From positions 1 to 44,750 of the forward strand of contig DATLUD010000021.1 in the NCBI GenBank assembly GCA_035533275.1: DNA of 44,750 nt, in the 5' to 3' direction. The translations under genes and the position numbers were made by a program. The DNA is from SCRA01 sp035533275 (GTDB taxonomy: Bacteria; Vulcanimicrobiota; Vulcanimicrobiia; Vulcanimicrobiales; SCRA01). The notes beneath the pieces were generated by a model. That model was not told where the DNA came from and did not search any database. It was given only the letters and a program-made list of their open reading frames with translations. Positions 24,848 to 32,620 of the stretch are shown here, one piece after another (the first letter of the stretch is position 1; every line of letters begins with the position of its first letter).

Positions 24848-26284
24848 ATGGCCATGGAGTTCGCCCGCACGCTTCGGGAGGCGATGGAGTCCGCCGGGAT
24901 GACGGCTGCCGGCCTTGCCCAACAGACGGGCTTGACGGAGGCGGCGATTTCGTACTATCTCTCCGGGCGGCGCCAACCGTCCTACCCGTCGCTCCGGAAG
25001 CTGGCTGCCGCGCTGCCGTCGATCACCCCTTCACCCGACGCACACGAAAGCAGACGCATGCACACGATCGAGGAGGCCATCGCCGAAATCCGCGCCGGCA
25101 AGATGGTGGTGGTGCTCGACGACGAGGATCGCGAGAACGAAGGCGATCTCGTGATGGCGGCTCAGATGGTCACCCCCGAGGCAATCAACTTCATGCGCAA
25201 GGAGGCCGGAGGGCTGATCTGCGTCCCGATGATCGGCAAACGCCTCGACGAGCTGCAGATCCCGGCGATGGTGAACGACAACACCTCCCTGCACGAGACC
25301 GCGTTCACCGTTTCGGTCGAGGCCCGCGGGCGCACCACCACGGGCATCTCCGCCCACGACCGTGCCGCGACGATCCAGGCGTTGCTCGATCCTCACGCCA
25401 AGCCGTCGGACTTCCTGCGCCCCGGGCACACCTTTCCGTTGCGCGCTCGCGAGGGCGGCGTGCTGGTGCGGGCGGCGCACACGGAGACGGCGGTCGATCT
25501 CGCGCGCCTGGCGGGCTTCTACCCGGCCGGCGTGATCTGCGAGATCATGAACGACGACGGAACCATGTCGCGCCTCCCCCAACTCGAGGTTTTCGCCGAG
25601 CTCCATGGGCTGAAGATCATCACGGTCAAGGATCTGATCGCCTACCGGATGCGCAACGAGCAGCTGGTGCGGCGGATCGCGGAGTTCGATCTCCCGACCG
25701 CGTACGGCCGCTTCCGGGGCATCGCTTACGAGACGGTGATCGACGAGGTCTGCCACGTGGCCATGGTCATGGGTGAGATCGGCGAAGGCAAGGACGTGCT
25801 GGTGCGCGTCCACTCGGAGTGTCTGACGGGCGATGCGCTCCACTCGCTGCGCTGCGACTGCGCCGCCAACCGCGACGCCGCGATGGCGACGATCGCGCGC
25901 GAGGGGCGCGGCGTGCTGCTCTACCTCCATCAAGAAGGGCGCGGCATCGGCCTGGCCAACAAGCTGCGCGCCTACGCCCTGCAGGATCAGGGGATGGACA
26001 CCGTCGAGGCCAATCGCGCGCTGGGCTTTCCCGACGACAAGCGCGACTACGGGCTGGGCTCGCAGATGCTGGTGGACTTGGGCATCAAGACGATGCGCAT
26101 CATCTCGAACAATCCGCGCAAGATCCACGGCTTGGGCGGCTTCGGCCTGGAGATCGTCGATCGCGTGCCGCTGGAGACGGCGCCTCAGGAGTTCAACGCG
26201 CGCTATCTGGGGACCAAGCGCGAGAAGCTGGGCCATCTGCTGGACGAGTACAACCAGCCGGCGCGAGCCGCGGGCGCGCCATGA
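24848..26284 (+). CDS. ribBA: RibBA with an N-terminal XRE-type helix-turn-helix
   Basis: 478 residues from ATG 24848, set by the promoter position. Residues about 5-57 form a Cro/CI-type HTH (FARTLREAMESAGMTAAGLA, then TGLTEAAISYYLSGRRQPS). A short linker leads to M71, where ordinary RibBA proteins begin. RibB (DHBP synthase) spans about 71-275, with DDEDRENEGDLVMAA, RTTTGISAHDRA and REGGVLVRAAHTE. RibA (GTP cyclohydrolase II) follows, with the zinc-site cysteines in SECLTGDALHSLRCDC, HQEGRGIGL and DKRDYGLGSQML. There is no stop or convincing ribosome site at M71, so a real fusion is likely. It makes both precursors of riboflavin. The HTH suggests DNA binding, perhaps self-regulation. It overlaps ribH by four bases. 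Confidence 0.88.
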   Translation: MAMEFARTLREAMESAGMTAAGLAQQTGLTEAAISYYLSGRRQPSYPSLRKLAAALPSITPSPDAHESRRMHTIEEAIAEIRAGKMVVVLDDEDRENEGDLVMAAQMVTPEAINFMRKEAGGLICVPMIGKRLDELQIPAMVNDNTSLHETAFTVSVEARGRTTTGISAHDRAATIQALLDPHAKPSDFLRPGHTFPLRAREGGVLVRAAHTETAVDLARLAGFYPAGVICEIMNDDGTMSRLPQLEVFAELHGLKIITVKDLIAYRMRNEQLVRRIAEFDLPTAYGRFRGIAYETVIDEVCHVAMVMGEIGEGKDVLVRVHSECLTGDALHSLRCDCAANRDAAMATIAREGRGVLLYLHQEGRGIGLANKLRAYALQDQGMDTVEANRALGFPDDKRDYGLGSQMLVDLGIKTMRIISNNPRKIHGLGGFGLEIVDRVPLETAPQEFNARYLGTKREKLGHLLDEYNQPARAAGAP

Positions 26285-26745
26285 GACGGGAGCGCGTGGA
26301 GCAGAGCCTCGAGGGCGTCGGCGGCGGCAGGCGGGTGGCGATCGTGGCGGCCCGCTTCTACGCCGACCTCGCGGACCAGTTGATCGACGGCGCGCGCCGC
26401 GCCCTGCGGGCGGCCGGCGTCGCCGAGGGCGACGTGCGGGTGGTGGACGTCCCGGGCTGCTTCGAGCTTCCGCTGGCGGCACAGAAGCTGGCCGGCGCCG
26501 GATTCGACGCCGTCGTGGCCCTGGGCGTGGTGATCCGCGGCGAGACGCCGCACTTCGACTTCGTCGCCGGCGAGTGTGCCCGGGGCATCATGGACGTCCA
26601 GCTCCGAACGGGCGTGCCGGTGGGCTTCGGCGTGCTCACCACGGAGAACCGGCCCCAAGCCGAGGAGCGGGCCGATCCGGAACGGGGGGACAAGGGCTTC
26701 GAGGCGGCAGTGGCTGCCCTCGCCCTGCTGGCTCTGGAAAGCTGA
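26281..26745 (+). CDS. ribH: 6,7-dimethyl-8-ribityllumazine synthase
   Basis: 154 residues from ATG 26281, overlapping ribBA by four bases. It condenses the RibB and RibD-pathway products to lumazine. VAIVAARFYADLADQLIDGA near the N-terminus, VPGCFELPLA (about 57-66), GVVIRGETPHFDFV with the catalytic His, and FGVLTTENRPQAEERA are the family signatures. The usual NKG.EAA near the end reads DKGFEAA. The length is normal. It is the last gene of the ribBA-ribH unit. Confidence 0.95.
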   Translation: MRRERVEQSLEGVGGGRRVAIVAARFYADLADQLIDGARRALRAAGVAEGDVRVVDVPGCFELPLAAQKLAGAGFDAVVALGVVIRGETPHFDFVAGECARGIMDVQLRTGVPVGFGVLTTENRPQAEERADPERGDKGFEAAVAALALLALES

Positions 26746-26820
26746 CGGCCGCTCGCCGCCCCGGGCCGCGTGGGGCAGAAGGAGCGGGCGGCCGGTGCGT
26801 CCTAGACTCCGCCCTCAGGC

Positions 26821-26867
26821 CGAGACTTCGTCTCGACCGAGCACCCATTTCCCCTGCGTGCGGGTGC
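26821..26867 (+). other. Two tandem inverted repeats before the zinc-ribbon gene
   Basis: CGAGAC (26821-26826) pairs with GTCTCG (26830-26835) around TTC, and GCACCC (26841-26846) pairs with GGGTGC (26862-26867). They occupy the middle of the 145-base gap between ribH and the zinc-ribbon gene. There is no T-run, so termination after ribH is not certain; a folded leader for the next gene is the alternative. The rest of 26746-26890 shows no gene. Confidence 0.4.
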
Positions 26868-26890
26868 GTCGGGAGAACGCGGAGCCGTAG

Positions 26891-27190
26891 ATGCAAGACA
26901 AGACGCTCACGTGCAAGGACTGCGCCAAACCCTTCGTCTTCACCGCGCGAGACCAGCAATTCTACGCCCAGAAGGGCTTCGAGCACGAGCCCCAGCGCTG
27001 CCGCGAATGCCGCAACGCGCGCAAGAGCCAGCGGGCGGATGCGCCGGCCGGGGGAGCCCGCGAGCTCTTCGACGTGGTCTGCGCCGAGTGCGGCGTGCCC
27101 ACGCAGGTGCCGTTCCGGCCTCGCGACGCGCGCCCGGTGTACTGCCGCGACTGCTTCCAGGCGCACGGGAGTCAGCTGACCCGAGCGTAG
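26891..27190 (+). CDS. Double zinc-ribbon small protein
   Basis: 99 residues from ATG 26891, with GGAG at 26881-26884 six bases upstream. Two cysteine modules are visible. The first, residues about 6-40, reads LTCKDCAKPF...GFEHEPQRCRECR and matches the probable zinc-ribbon family zf-trcl (PF13451). The second, about 57-90, reads FDVVCAECGVPTQVPFRP...VYCRDCF, another CxxC...CxxC ribbon. Such pairs occur in many bacteria, and their function is not established; nucleic-acid binding or redox sensing have been guessed. It stands apart from the riboflavin genes and is followed closely by yqhA. Confidence 0.8.
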   Translation: MQDKTLTCKDCAKPFVFTARDQQFYAQKGFEHEPQRCRECRNARKSQRADAPAGGARELFDVVCAECGVPTQVPFRPRDARPVYCRDCFQAHGSQLTRA

Positions 27191-27202
27191 AACCTCCGCC
27201 TC

Positions 27203-27769
27203 ATGAAGGCGGAACGGTTGTTCGAGGGTCTGCTCTGGCGGGCGCGCCTCTTCGTCTTGATCCCCGTGGTCTTCACGTTGCTCGCGGCGATCGTGGCCTC
27301 CGTGGAGGGGGCGGTCGTCGTGACGCAGGGCATCGGTCTGGCCGTCGCCGGCCGCCATGGGGAGTCGACGCTGCGATACCTCAACGCGCTGGACACGTTC
27401 CTGTTCGCGACGATTCTCTACGTCGCGAGCATCGGGCTCTACGAGTTGTTCGTCTCCAAGCTCGACGATCTCGGCGACGGTGAGGGGGAAGCACGCAGCC
27501 GTCTGCCGGCGTGGATGGTGATCGGAACGCTCGACGACCTGAAGCAGAAGGTGGCCAGCGTCGTGACGATCATCATCGCGATCAGCTATCTGGAGCAGCT
27601 CAGCCGCTGGGCAGACGGCCGGAGCGACCTGCTGCACAGCGCGCTGGACGTGCTCTGGCTCTCGCTGGGCGTGGCCGTGGCCATGGTGAGCCTCATCCTC
27701 TTCACGCGGCGCGTCGCCGAGCATCAGGCAAGGCCGGACGAGGGAGCGTCGAAGGGTTCGCCTTTGTGA
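27203..27769 (+). CDS. YqhA/UPF0114 family membrane protein
   Basis: 188 residues from ATG 27203, twelve bases after the zinc-ribbon stop and with no ribosome site (the upstream bases are CCTCC-like). Hydrophobic spans lie near residues 13-35, 68-88, 110-130 and 150-172. ARLFVLIPVVFTLLAAIVAS and a central ATILYVASIGLYELF segment fit the UPF0114 (YqhA) family, as does the TLDDLKQKVASVVTIIIAISYLE stretch. The family is a cytoplasmic membrane protein of unknown function. Its stop overlaps the GTG of mtnA. Confidence 0.82.
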   Translation: MKAERLFEGLLWRARLFVLIPVVFTLLAAIVASVEGAVVVTQGIGLAVAGRHGESTLRYLNALDTFLFATILYVASIGLYELFVSKLDDLGDGEGEARSRLPAWMVIGTLDDLKQKVASVVTIIIAISYLEQLSRWADGRSDLLHSALDVLWLSLGVAVAMVSLILFTRRVAEHQARPDEGASKGSPL

Positions 27770-28869
27770 GCGAGATGAGACCGGTTTCCTGGGCGGGCGA
27801 TGGCGTGGCCTACGTGGATCAGCGGGAGTTGCCGGCGCGCCTGCTGGAGCGGTGCGCGAGGACGACCGACGAGGTCGTCGAGGCGATCGCGGCGCTGGCT
27901 GTGCGCGGCGCCCCGCTCATCGGCGTCTTCGGCGCCTACGGCGTGGCGCTCGCCGCGCGCCGCGGTGCCGCCGGCGAGCCGTTGCGCGCCGAGGCCTTGC
28001 GCATCCGCGCCGCGCGCCCGACGGCGGTGAACTTGATGTGGGCCGTCGACCGCATGCTGGCTGCCGCCGAGGCGGGTGCCGACTCGGCGGCGCTGCTGGC
28101 CGAGGCCGAGGCGATCCACCGCGAGACGCGCGCGACCGACGAGCGCATGGCGCGCTTCGGAGCGGAGCTCCTTCCCGAGCACGGGGTGCTCCTCACCCAC
28201 TGCAACACCGGGCCCCTGGCCACCGGAGGCGCGGGCACCGCGCTGGGGGTCATCATCGAGGGGCACCGCGGCGGCAAGCGTCTCCACGTCTACGTGGACG
28301 AGACGCGGCCGCTCTTGCAGGGCGCGCGCCTGACGGCCTTCGAGCTGCGCGAGGCCGGCGTTCCGGCGACGCTGATCGTCGACGGCGCCGCCGCCGCGAC
28401 GATGCGGGCCAAGGGCGTGCAAGCGGTGCTGGTGGGGGCCGACCGCATCGCGCGCAACGGCGACACCGCCAACAAGATCGGCACCTACGGGCTGGCCGTC
28501 GCCGCGGCGCACCACGGCATCCCGTTCTACGTGGTGGCGCCCCGCTCAACGTTCGACTTCTCGCTGGGAGGGGGCGCGGAGATCCCGATCGAGGAGCGCG
28601 GCGCGGACGAGGTGCGCGCGTTCGGGGGGCGGCCGACGGCGCCCGAGGGCATGCCGGCGTACAACCCTGCGTTCGACGTGACGCCGGGACACCTCGTCAC
28701 CGCCATCGTCACCGAGTACGGCGTCCTCCGGCCGCCGTATCTCGAATCCATCGCCGGCCTCGAGCTGCGCCCCACCATCGGAAGCCTCATGCAAACCGGC
28801 GCGAGCGCGCCGGGACCTTTCAAGCAACGGGGTCCCCACGAGCGAAGTGGAACGGAGCGAGTGGGATGA
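27766..28869 (+). CDS. mtnA: Methylthioribose-1-phosphate isomerase
   Basis: 367 residues from GTG 27766 (GTGA overlap; ATG 27775 is the alternative). It converts 5-methylthioribose-1-phosphate to the ribulose form in methionine salvage. AVRGAPLIGVFGAYGVALA near 45-63, THCNTGPLATGGAGTALG near 144-161 with the catalytic-type Cys, DGAAAATM and VLVGADRIARNGDTANKIGTYG near 221-242 are MtnA/eIF2B-alpha family motifs. The last 25 or so residues are encoded by the copy of a 76-bp repeat that ends at holA, so this tail is probably an addition rather than part of the fold. No other methionine salvage gene is in the window. Confidence 0.93.
   Translation: MSEMRPVSWAGDGVAYVDQRELPARLLERCARTTDEVVEAIAALAVRGAPLIGVFGAYGVALAARRGAAGEPLRAEALRIRAARPTAVNLMWAVDRMLAAAEAGADSAALLAEAEAIHRETRATDERMARFGAELLPEHGVLLTHCNTGPLATGGAGTALGVIIEGHRGGKRLHVYVDETRPLLQGARLTAFELREAGVPATLIVDGAAAATMRAKGVQAVLVGADRIARNGDTANKIGTYGLAVAAAHHGIPFYVVAPRSTFDFSLGGGAEIPIEERGADEVRAFGGRPTAPEGMPAYNPAFDVTPGHLVTAIVTEYGVLRPPYLESIAGLELRPTIGSLMQTGASAPGPFKQRGPHERSGTERVG
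28790..28865 (+). repeat. Structured intergenic-type repeat, copy 1
   Basis: This 76-bp element closely matches 35769-35845. It starts TGCAA and has a perfect hairpin CCGGCGC (28796-28802), loop GAGC, GCGCCGG (28807-28813). A second possible stem GGGACC (28812-28817) with GGTCCC (28831-28836) overlaps the first stem, so the two compete. A third possible stem is CCCAC (28835-28839) with GTGGG (28861-28865). It ends at the holA start codon and lies within the mtnA reading frame, lengthening that protein. Confidence 0.7.
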
Positions 28870-29831
28870 GGTACTACGACTTCCTCGACAAGGCGCCGGG
28901 GATACCGGCTCTGGTGGTGGTGGGAGGCAGCGAGCCGGTGCTGGCCGACGCCGCGGTGGACCGGATCGTCTCGCGGCTGCTGCCGCCCGAGGCCCAGCCG
29001 ATGAATCTCGAGCGCCTGGTCGCGGTGGAGATCGCCGACGTCCAGCGCGTGCGCGAGTCGCTGGCGGCGATGCCGTTCCTGGCCGAGACGCGCGTGGTGG
29101 TGATCCGCGATTGTCACCAGCTCAAGGCCGAGGCGCGGCGTGAGCTCTGGAGCGTGGCCGAGGAGACTCCGGCGGGCTCGACCGTGGTGCTTGTGGACCT
29201 GGAGATCTCCACGGGACGCGGCGGCAAGCGCCCGGAGTCCTTCGTGAAGCTGGCGCCGCGCTCGGCGCTGGTGATCGATACCACCACCCGCGGCGAGGAC
29301 CGGGAACGCTTCGCGCGGGAGCTGATGGCCGAGTTGGGGGCTTCAGCGGAGCCGCCGGCGATCCGCGCCCTGGCCCAGTTGCCCGATCTCGCCGAGATTC
29401 GCAGCGACGGCGAGAAGCTGGCGCTGCTGGGGCGGAAGATCACCGCCAAGGACGTGGCCGCGGAGACGCTCACTCCGGCCGAGGCCAAGAGCTGGACCTT
29501 CGCCGACGCCCTGCTCGAGGGGAGGACGAAGGAGGCGTTGGCGATGGCCTACGAGCTGCTCCAAGAGGACCCCAGGGCGGGGACGGCGCTCTGCGGGGCG
29601 CTGGCCGGCGCCTACCTGTCCACCTGGACGATCGCGCGCGGCGAGCGCCTCACCGGCCGACTCGCGTGGAAGCAGCGCACGCTGGCGCCCATCGCCCGCA
29701 AGCTGGGCGTGGAGAAGGCGAAGCTGGGGCACGATCATGCGGTGCGCGCCTTCGAGGCATTGATCACGGGGCGCTACGAGGACGCGCGCCAGTTGATCAC
29801 GGTGCTGGCCGCGACGCTCCCGAAGGCCTGA
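28866..29831 (+). CDS. holA: DNA polymerase III delta subunit
   Basis: 321 residues from ATG 28866, overlapping mtnA by four bases. The delta subunit opens the sliding clamp within the clamp-loader complex. The N-terminal domain has VVVGGSEPVLADAAVDRIV near 18-36 and PFLAETRVVVIRDCHQL near 70-86. The collar domain at the C-terminus contains AWKQRTLAPIARKLGVEK-type helices. HolA proteins diverge strongly, but length, domain order and the FLAETRVVVIRD strand are characteristic. It is followed after 54 bases by purB. Its ribosome site, if any, lies inside the repeat. Confidence 0.85.
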   Translation: MRYYDFLDKAPGIPALVVVGGSEPVLADAAVDRIVSRLLPPEAQPMNLERLVAVEIADVQRVRESLAAMPFLAETRVVVIRDCHQLKAEARRELWSVAEETPAGSTVVLVDLEISTGRGGKRPESFVKLAPRSALVIDTTTRGEDRERFARELMAELGASAEPPAIRALAQLPDLAEIRSDGEKLALLGRKITAKDVAAETLTPAEAKSWTFADALLEGRTKEALAMAYELLQEDPRAGTALCGALAGAYLSTWTIARGERLTGRLAWKQRTLAPIARKLGVEKAKLGHDHAVRAFEALITGRYEDARQLITVLAATLPKA

Positions 29832-29885
29832 GCGCCGGATTCGAGGAGGTTGCGTCCCGGTAGCTGAGAAAGACCGGGGCGCTCC

Positions 29886-31337
29886 ATGGACGACACGACC
29901 TACGCATCCCCATTCTCCTGGCGCTACGGGCGCAGCGAGCTGCGGGCGCTCTTCTCGGAGCGCGAGCGGCGCCGCCTCTGGCGCCGCGTTTGGATCGCCC
30001 TGGCGGAGGCCCAGCGCGACGCCGGCCTCGTGAGCGATGCCGAGCTCGCCGATCTGCGCGCCCATGCCGACGAGATCGATCTCGAGGCGGCGCTGGCGAT
30101 CGAGCGGGAGATCGGCCACGACTTGATGGCCGAGATCCGAGTCTTCGCCTCTCAGGCGAAGGTCGGCGGCGGCAAGCTCCATCTCGGGGCCACCTCGATG
30201 GACATCGAGGACAACGTCGAGACGTACCGCATGCGCGCGGCTCTGGGGATGCTCGGCGAACGTCTGCACGCGCTGCTGCGCGCCTTGGCCGCGCAGATTC
30301 GGACCTACGCCGGCACCGTCTGCATGGCGTTCACCCACCTGCAGCCCGCCGAGCCGACGACGGTCGGCTACCGTCTGGCCGTCTACGCGCAAGACCTGCT
30401 GATCGACGACGAGGTGTTGCGCGGCCTGCTGGATCGGCTCACGGCCAAGGGCATGCGCGGCGCCGTCGGCACGTCGGCCTCCTATACGGGGCTGCTGGCG
30501 GGCACCGGACGCACCCCCGAGCACCAGGAGGAGCGCATCCTCGCGGCCTTCGGCCTGCGCGCGCGAGACGTCTCGACGCAGACCTACCCGCGCAAGCTCG
30601 ACTACCTGGTGCTCGCCTCGCTCGCCGGGCTCGGGGCCTCGCTCTCGAAGTTCGCCGCCGACGTGCGCATCCTGAGCTCCCCCGGCTTCGGTGAGATGTT
30701 CGAGCCGTTCGGCCGCAAGCAGGTCGGCAGCTCGGCGATGCCCTTCAAGCGCAATCCCGTGATGTCGGAGCGCATCGATTCGCTGGCGCGCCTGCTTCCG
30801 GGCTTCGCCGACGTCGCCTGGCAGAACGCGGCCACGAACTATCTCGAGCGCACGCTGGACGACTCGGCCAACCGCCGCACCACCATCCCCGAAGCCTTCC
30901 TCTGCAGCGACGAGATCCTCGGCTTGGCGCTCAAGATCGTCGAGGGACTGCGCGTCGACGATCAGAAGGTGCGCGAGAACCTCAGGCGCTTTGGCCCGTT
31001 CGCCGGCTCCGAGGCCGTGATGATGGCGGCATCCAAGGCGGGCGGCGACCGCCAGGAGCTGCACGAGGTGCTCCGCGAGGCCGCGATGGTGGCTTGGGAG
31101 TCCACCGCACGCGGCGAGAGCAACCCGTTGGCGAGCCTCTTGGCCGACGATCCGCGCGTCACGCGCTGGCTCGACCCGGCCGAGGTGCGCCGTCACATGG
31201 ATCCCACCGCGCACATCGGCGACGCTCCAGAGCGCGCGCTGCGCGTGGCCGAGCGCATCGACGCGCTTGCGCCGTTCCCGCGGCCGCCGGCAGTCTCGGT
31301 GAATGGGATTCCGCACGAATGGAGCAATGCAGAATGA
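29886..31337 (+). CDS. purB: Adenylosuccinate lyase
   Basis: 483 residues from ATG 29886. It cleaves SAICAR to AICAR and adenylosuccinate to AMP. Fumarase/aspartase-superfamily signatures are present: HLGATSMDIEDN (about 99-110), THLQPAEPTT (about 151-160) and the mobile-loop GSSAMPFKRNP near 281-291 with the catalytic serine. The YASPFSWRYGRSELRALFSE N-terminus is typical. It heads the purine cluster. A five-codon frame (31334-31351) overlaps both its stop and the start of the next gene. Confidence 0.95.
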   Translation: MDDTTYASPFSWRYGRSELRALFSERERRRLWRRVWIALAEAQRDAGLVSDAELADLRAHADEIDLEAALAIEREIGHDLMAEIRVFASQAKVGGGKLHLGATSMDIEDNVETYRMRAALGMLGERLHALLRALAAQIRTYAGTVCMAFTHLQPAEPTTVGYRLAVYAQDLLIDDEVLRGLLDRLTAKGMRGAVGTSASYTGLLAGTGRTPEHQEERILAAFGLRARDVSTQTYPRKLDYLVLASLAGLGASLSKFAADVRILSSPGFGEMFEPFGRKQVGSSAMPFKRNPVMSERIDSLARLLPGFADVAWQNAATNYLERTLDDSANRRTTIPEAFLCSDEILGLALKIVEGLRVDDQKVRENLRRFGPFAGSEAVMMAASKAGGDRQELHEVLREAAMVAWESTARGESNPLASLLADDPRVTRWLDPAEVRRHMDPTAHIGDAPERALRVAERIDALAPFPRPPAVSVNGIPHEWSNAE

Positions 31338-31347
31338 GCGGGGTAGC

Positions 31348-32616
31348 ATGAAGAAGGGTCGCGAAGTCGCGCGAGGCAAGACCAAGGTACTCTACGAGCA
31401 TCCCGATCAAGCGGGACTCTACATCGTCGCCTCGGGCGATGACATCACGGCGGGCGACGGTGCGCGCCGCAGCGTGATCCCCGGCAAGGGACGCATCGCG
31501 GCGAAGACCACCGCACGCGTCTTCCGCCTGCTCAACCTCTGCGGTCTGCCGACCCACTTCGTGAGCGGCGGCGAGGACGACGACGACAACGAGATGGTCG
31601 TGCGGGCGTGCCGCATGATTCCGCTCGAGGTCGTGGTGCGCGGCGTGGTGGCCGGTTCCTACGCCAAGCGCAACCCAAACGCCCCGCGCGGCTCGCTCCT
31701 CTTGCCCCGCGTGATCGAGTTCTTCCTCAAGGACGACAAGCGTCACGACCCGCAGATCACCCAGGAGGAGATCTTGCAGCAGGGGATCGCCACGGCGGAA
31801 GAGGTGGCGACGATGGCCGAGATCGCTCGACTGACGTTCGAGATGCTCTCGCACGCCTGGCGCCGACGCAACGTCCTCATGGTGGACATGAAGGTCGAGT
31901 TCGGGCGCGCGGTCGACGACCAGCGTCTGCTCCTCGCCGACGTGATCGACAACGACGCTTGGCGCCTCTGGCCGCAGGGCCGCGAGGAGCTGATGCTCGA
32001 CAAGCAGATGTTCCGCAATCTCGTCGGCGAGGCGACGGCGGAGGACCTGGCCCGCGTGAAGCAGGCCTACGAGTCGGTCTGCGAGCAGGTCGGCGCATTT
32101 CCCGTGATGCAGCCCGCCATGGTGGCCATCGTGATGGCCTCCGAGCGCGACAAGGCGCACGTGGACCGCATCGAGCAGGCTCTGCAGAAGCTGGGCCTGG
32201 GCTACGTGCACCGCGTGGCCAGCCCCAGCAAGACGCCGGGCTACCTTCTGCAGCTGATCCAGCAGCTCGACGCCACGTTCGCGCGCTTGGTCTACGTCGG
32301 CGTCTGCGGCCGGAGCGATGCGCTAAGCGCGATGCTCGACGCGGCCACGACCAATCCCGTGATCGCCTGTCCGCCGCCCTCGGAGAAGTTCGGCGGAATG
32401 GAGGCGCTGGGCTCGCTGGACGCTCCGAGCGGCGTGGCGGCCGTGACGATCCTGGAGCCCGAGAACGCGGCGTTGGCGGCGGCCAAGCTCTTGGCGTTGG
32501 ACGACACCATCTTCTTCGGGCGGGTGCTGCTGACGCAGGCGAACTATCGCGCGCAAGTGATGAACGCGGACCTCATGCTGAACCCGCCTCCGCCTCAGCA
32601 TCCCGTGATGGCGTGA
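31348..32616 (+). CDS. PurC-PurE fusion (PAICS-like) with altered PurE motif
   Basis: 422 residues from ATG 31348 (ATG 31327 is possible). Residues about 1-240 are SAICAR synthetase (PurC), with GKTKVLYEHPD, VVVRGVVAGSY, VDMKVEFGR and LADVIDNDAWRLWP. From about 255 a class II AIR carboxylase (PurE) domain follows: MVAIVMASERDKAHV, VCGRSDALSAMLD, PVIACPPPSEKFGG and LEPENAALAAAKLL. This is the domain order of animal PAICS. The PurE half departs from the active pattern. GSxSD reads ASERD (264-268), and SAHK, with the catalytic His, reads S292-P-S294-K295. The PurE half may therefore be inactive, structural or chemically different. No purK is in the window. purL follows after four bases. Confidence 0.88.
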   Translation: MKKGREVARGKTKVLYEHPDQAGLYIVASGDDITAGDGARRSVIPGKGRIAAKTTARVFRLLNLCGLPTHFVSGGEDDDDNEMVVRACRMIPLEVVVRGVVAGSYAKRNPNAPRGSLLLPRVIEFFLKDDKRHDPQITQEEILQQGIATAEEVATMAEIARLTFEMLSHAWRRRNVLMVDMKVEFGRAVDDQRLLLADVIDNDAWRLWPQGREELMLDKQMFRNLVGEATAEDLARVKQAYESVCEQVGAFPVMQPAMVAIVMASERDKAHVDRIEQALQKLGLGYVHRVASPSKTPGYLLQLIQQLDATFARLVYVGVCGRSDALSAMLDAATTNPVIACPPPSEKFGGMEALGSLDAPSGVAAVTILEPENAALAAAKLLALDDTIFFGRVLLTQANYRAQVMNADLMLNPPPPQHPVMA

Positions 32617-32620
32617 GCGC

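Noticed and set aside
21893..24860. FMN riboswitch near ribD or ribBA
   Set aside because: The conserved FMN-element sequence blocks were looked for upstream of both genes and not found. The ribBA transcript appears to begin at its start codon, leaving no room.
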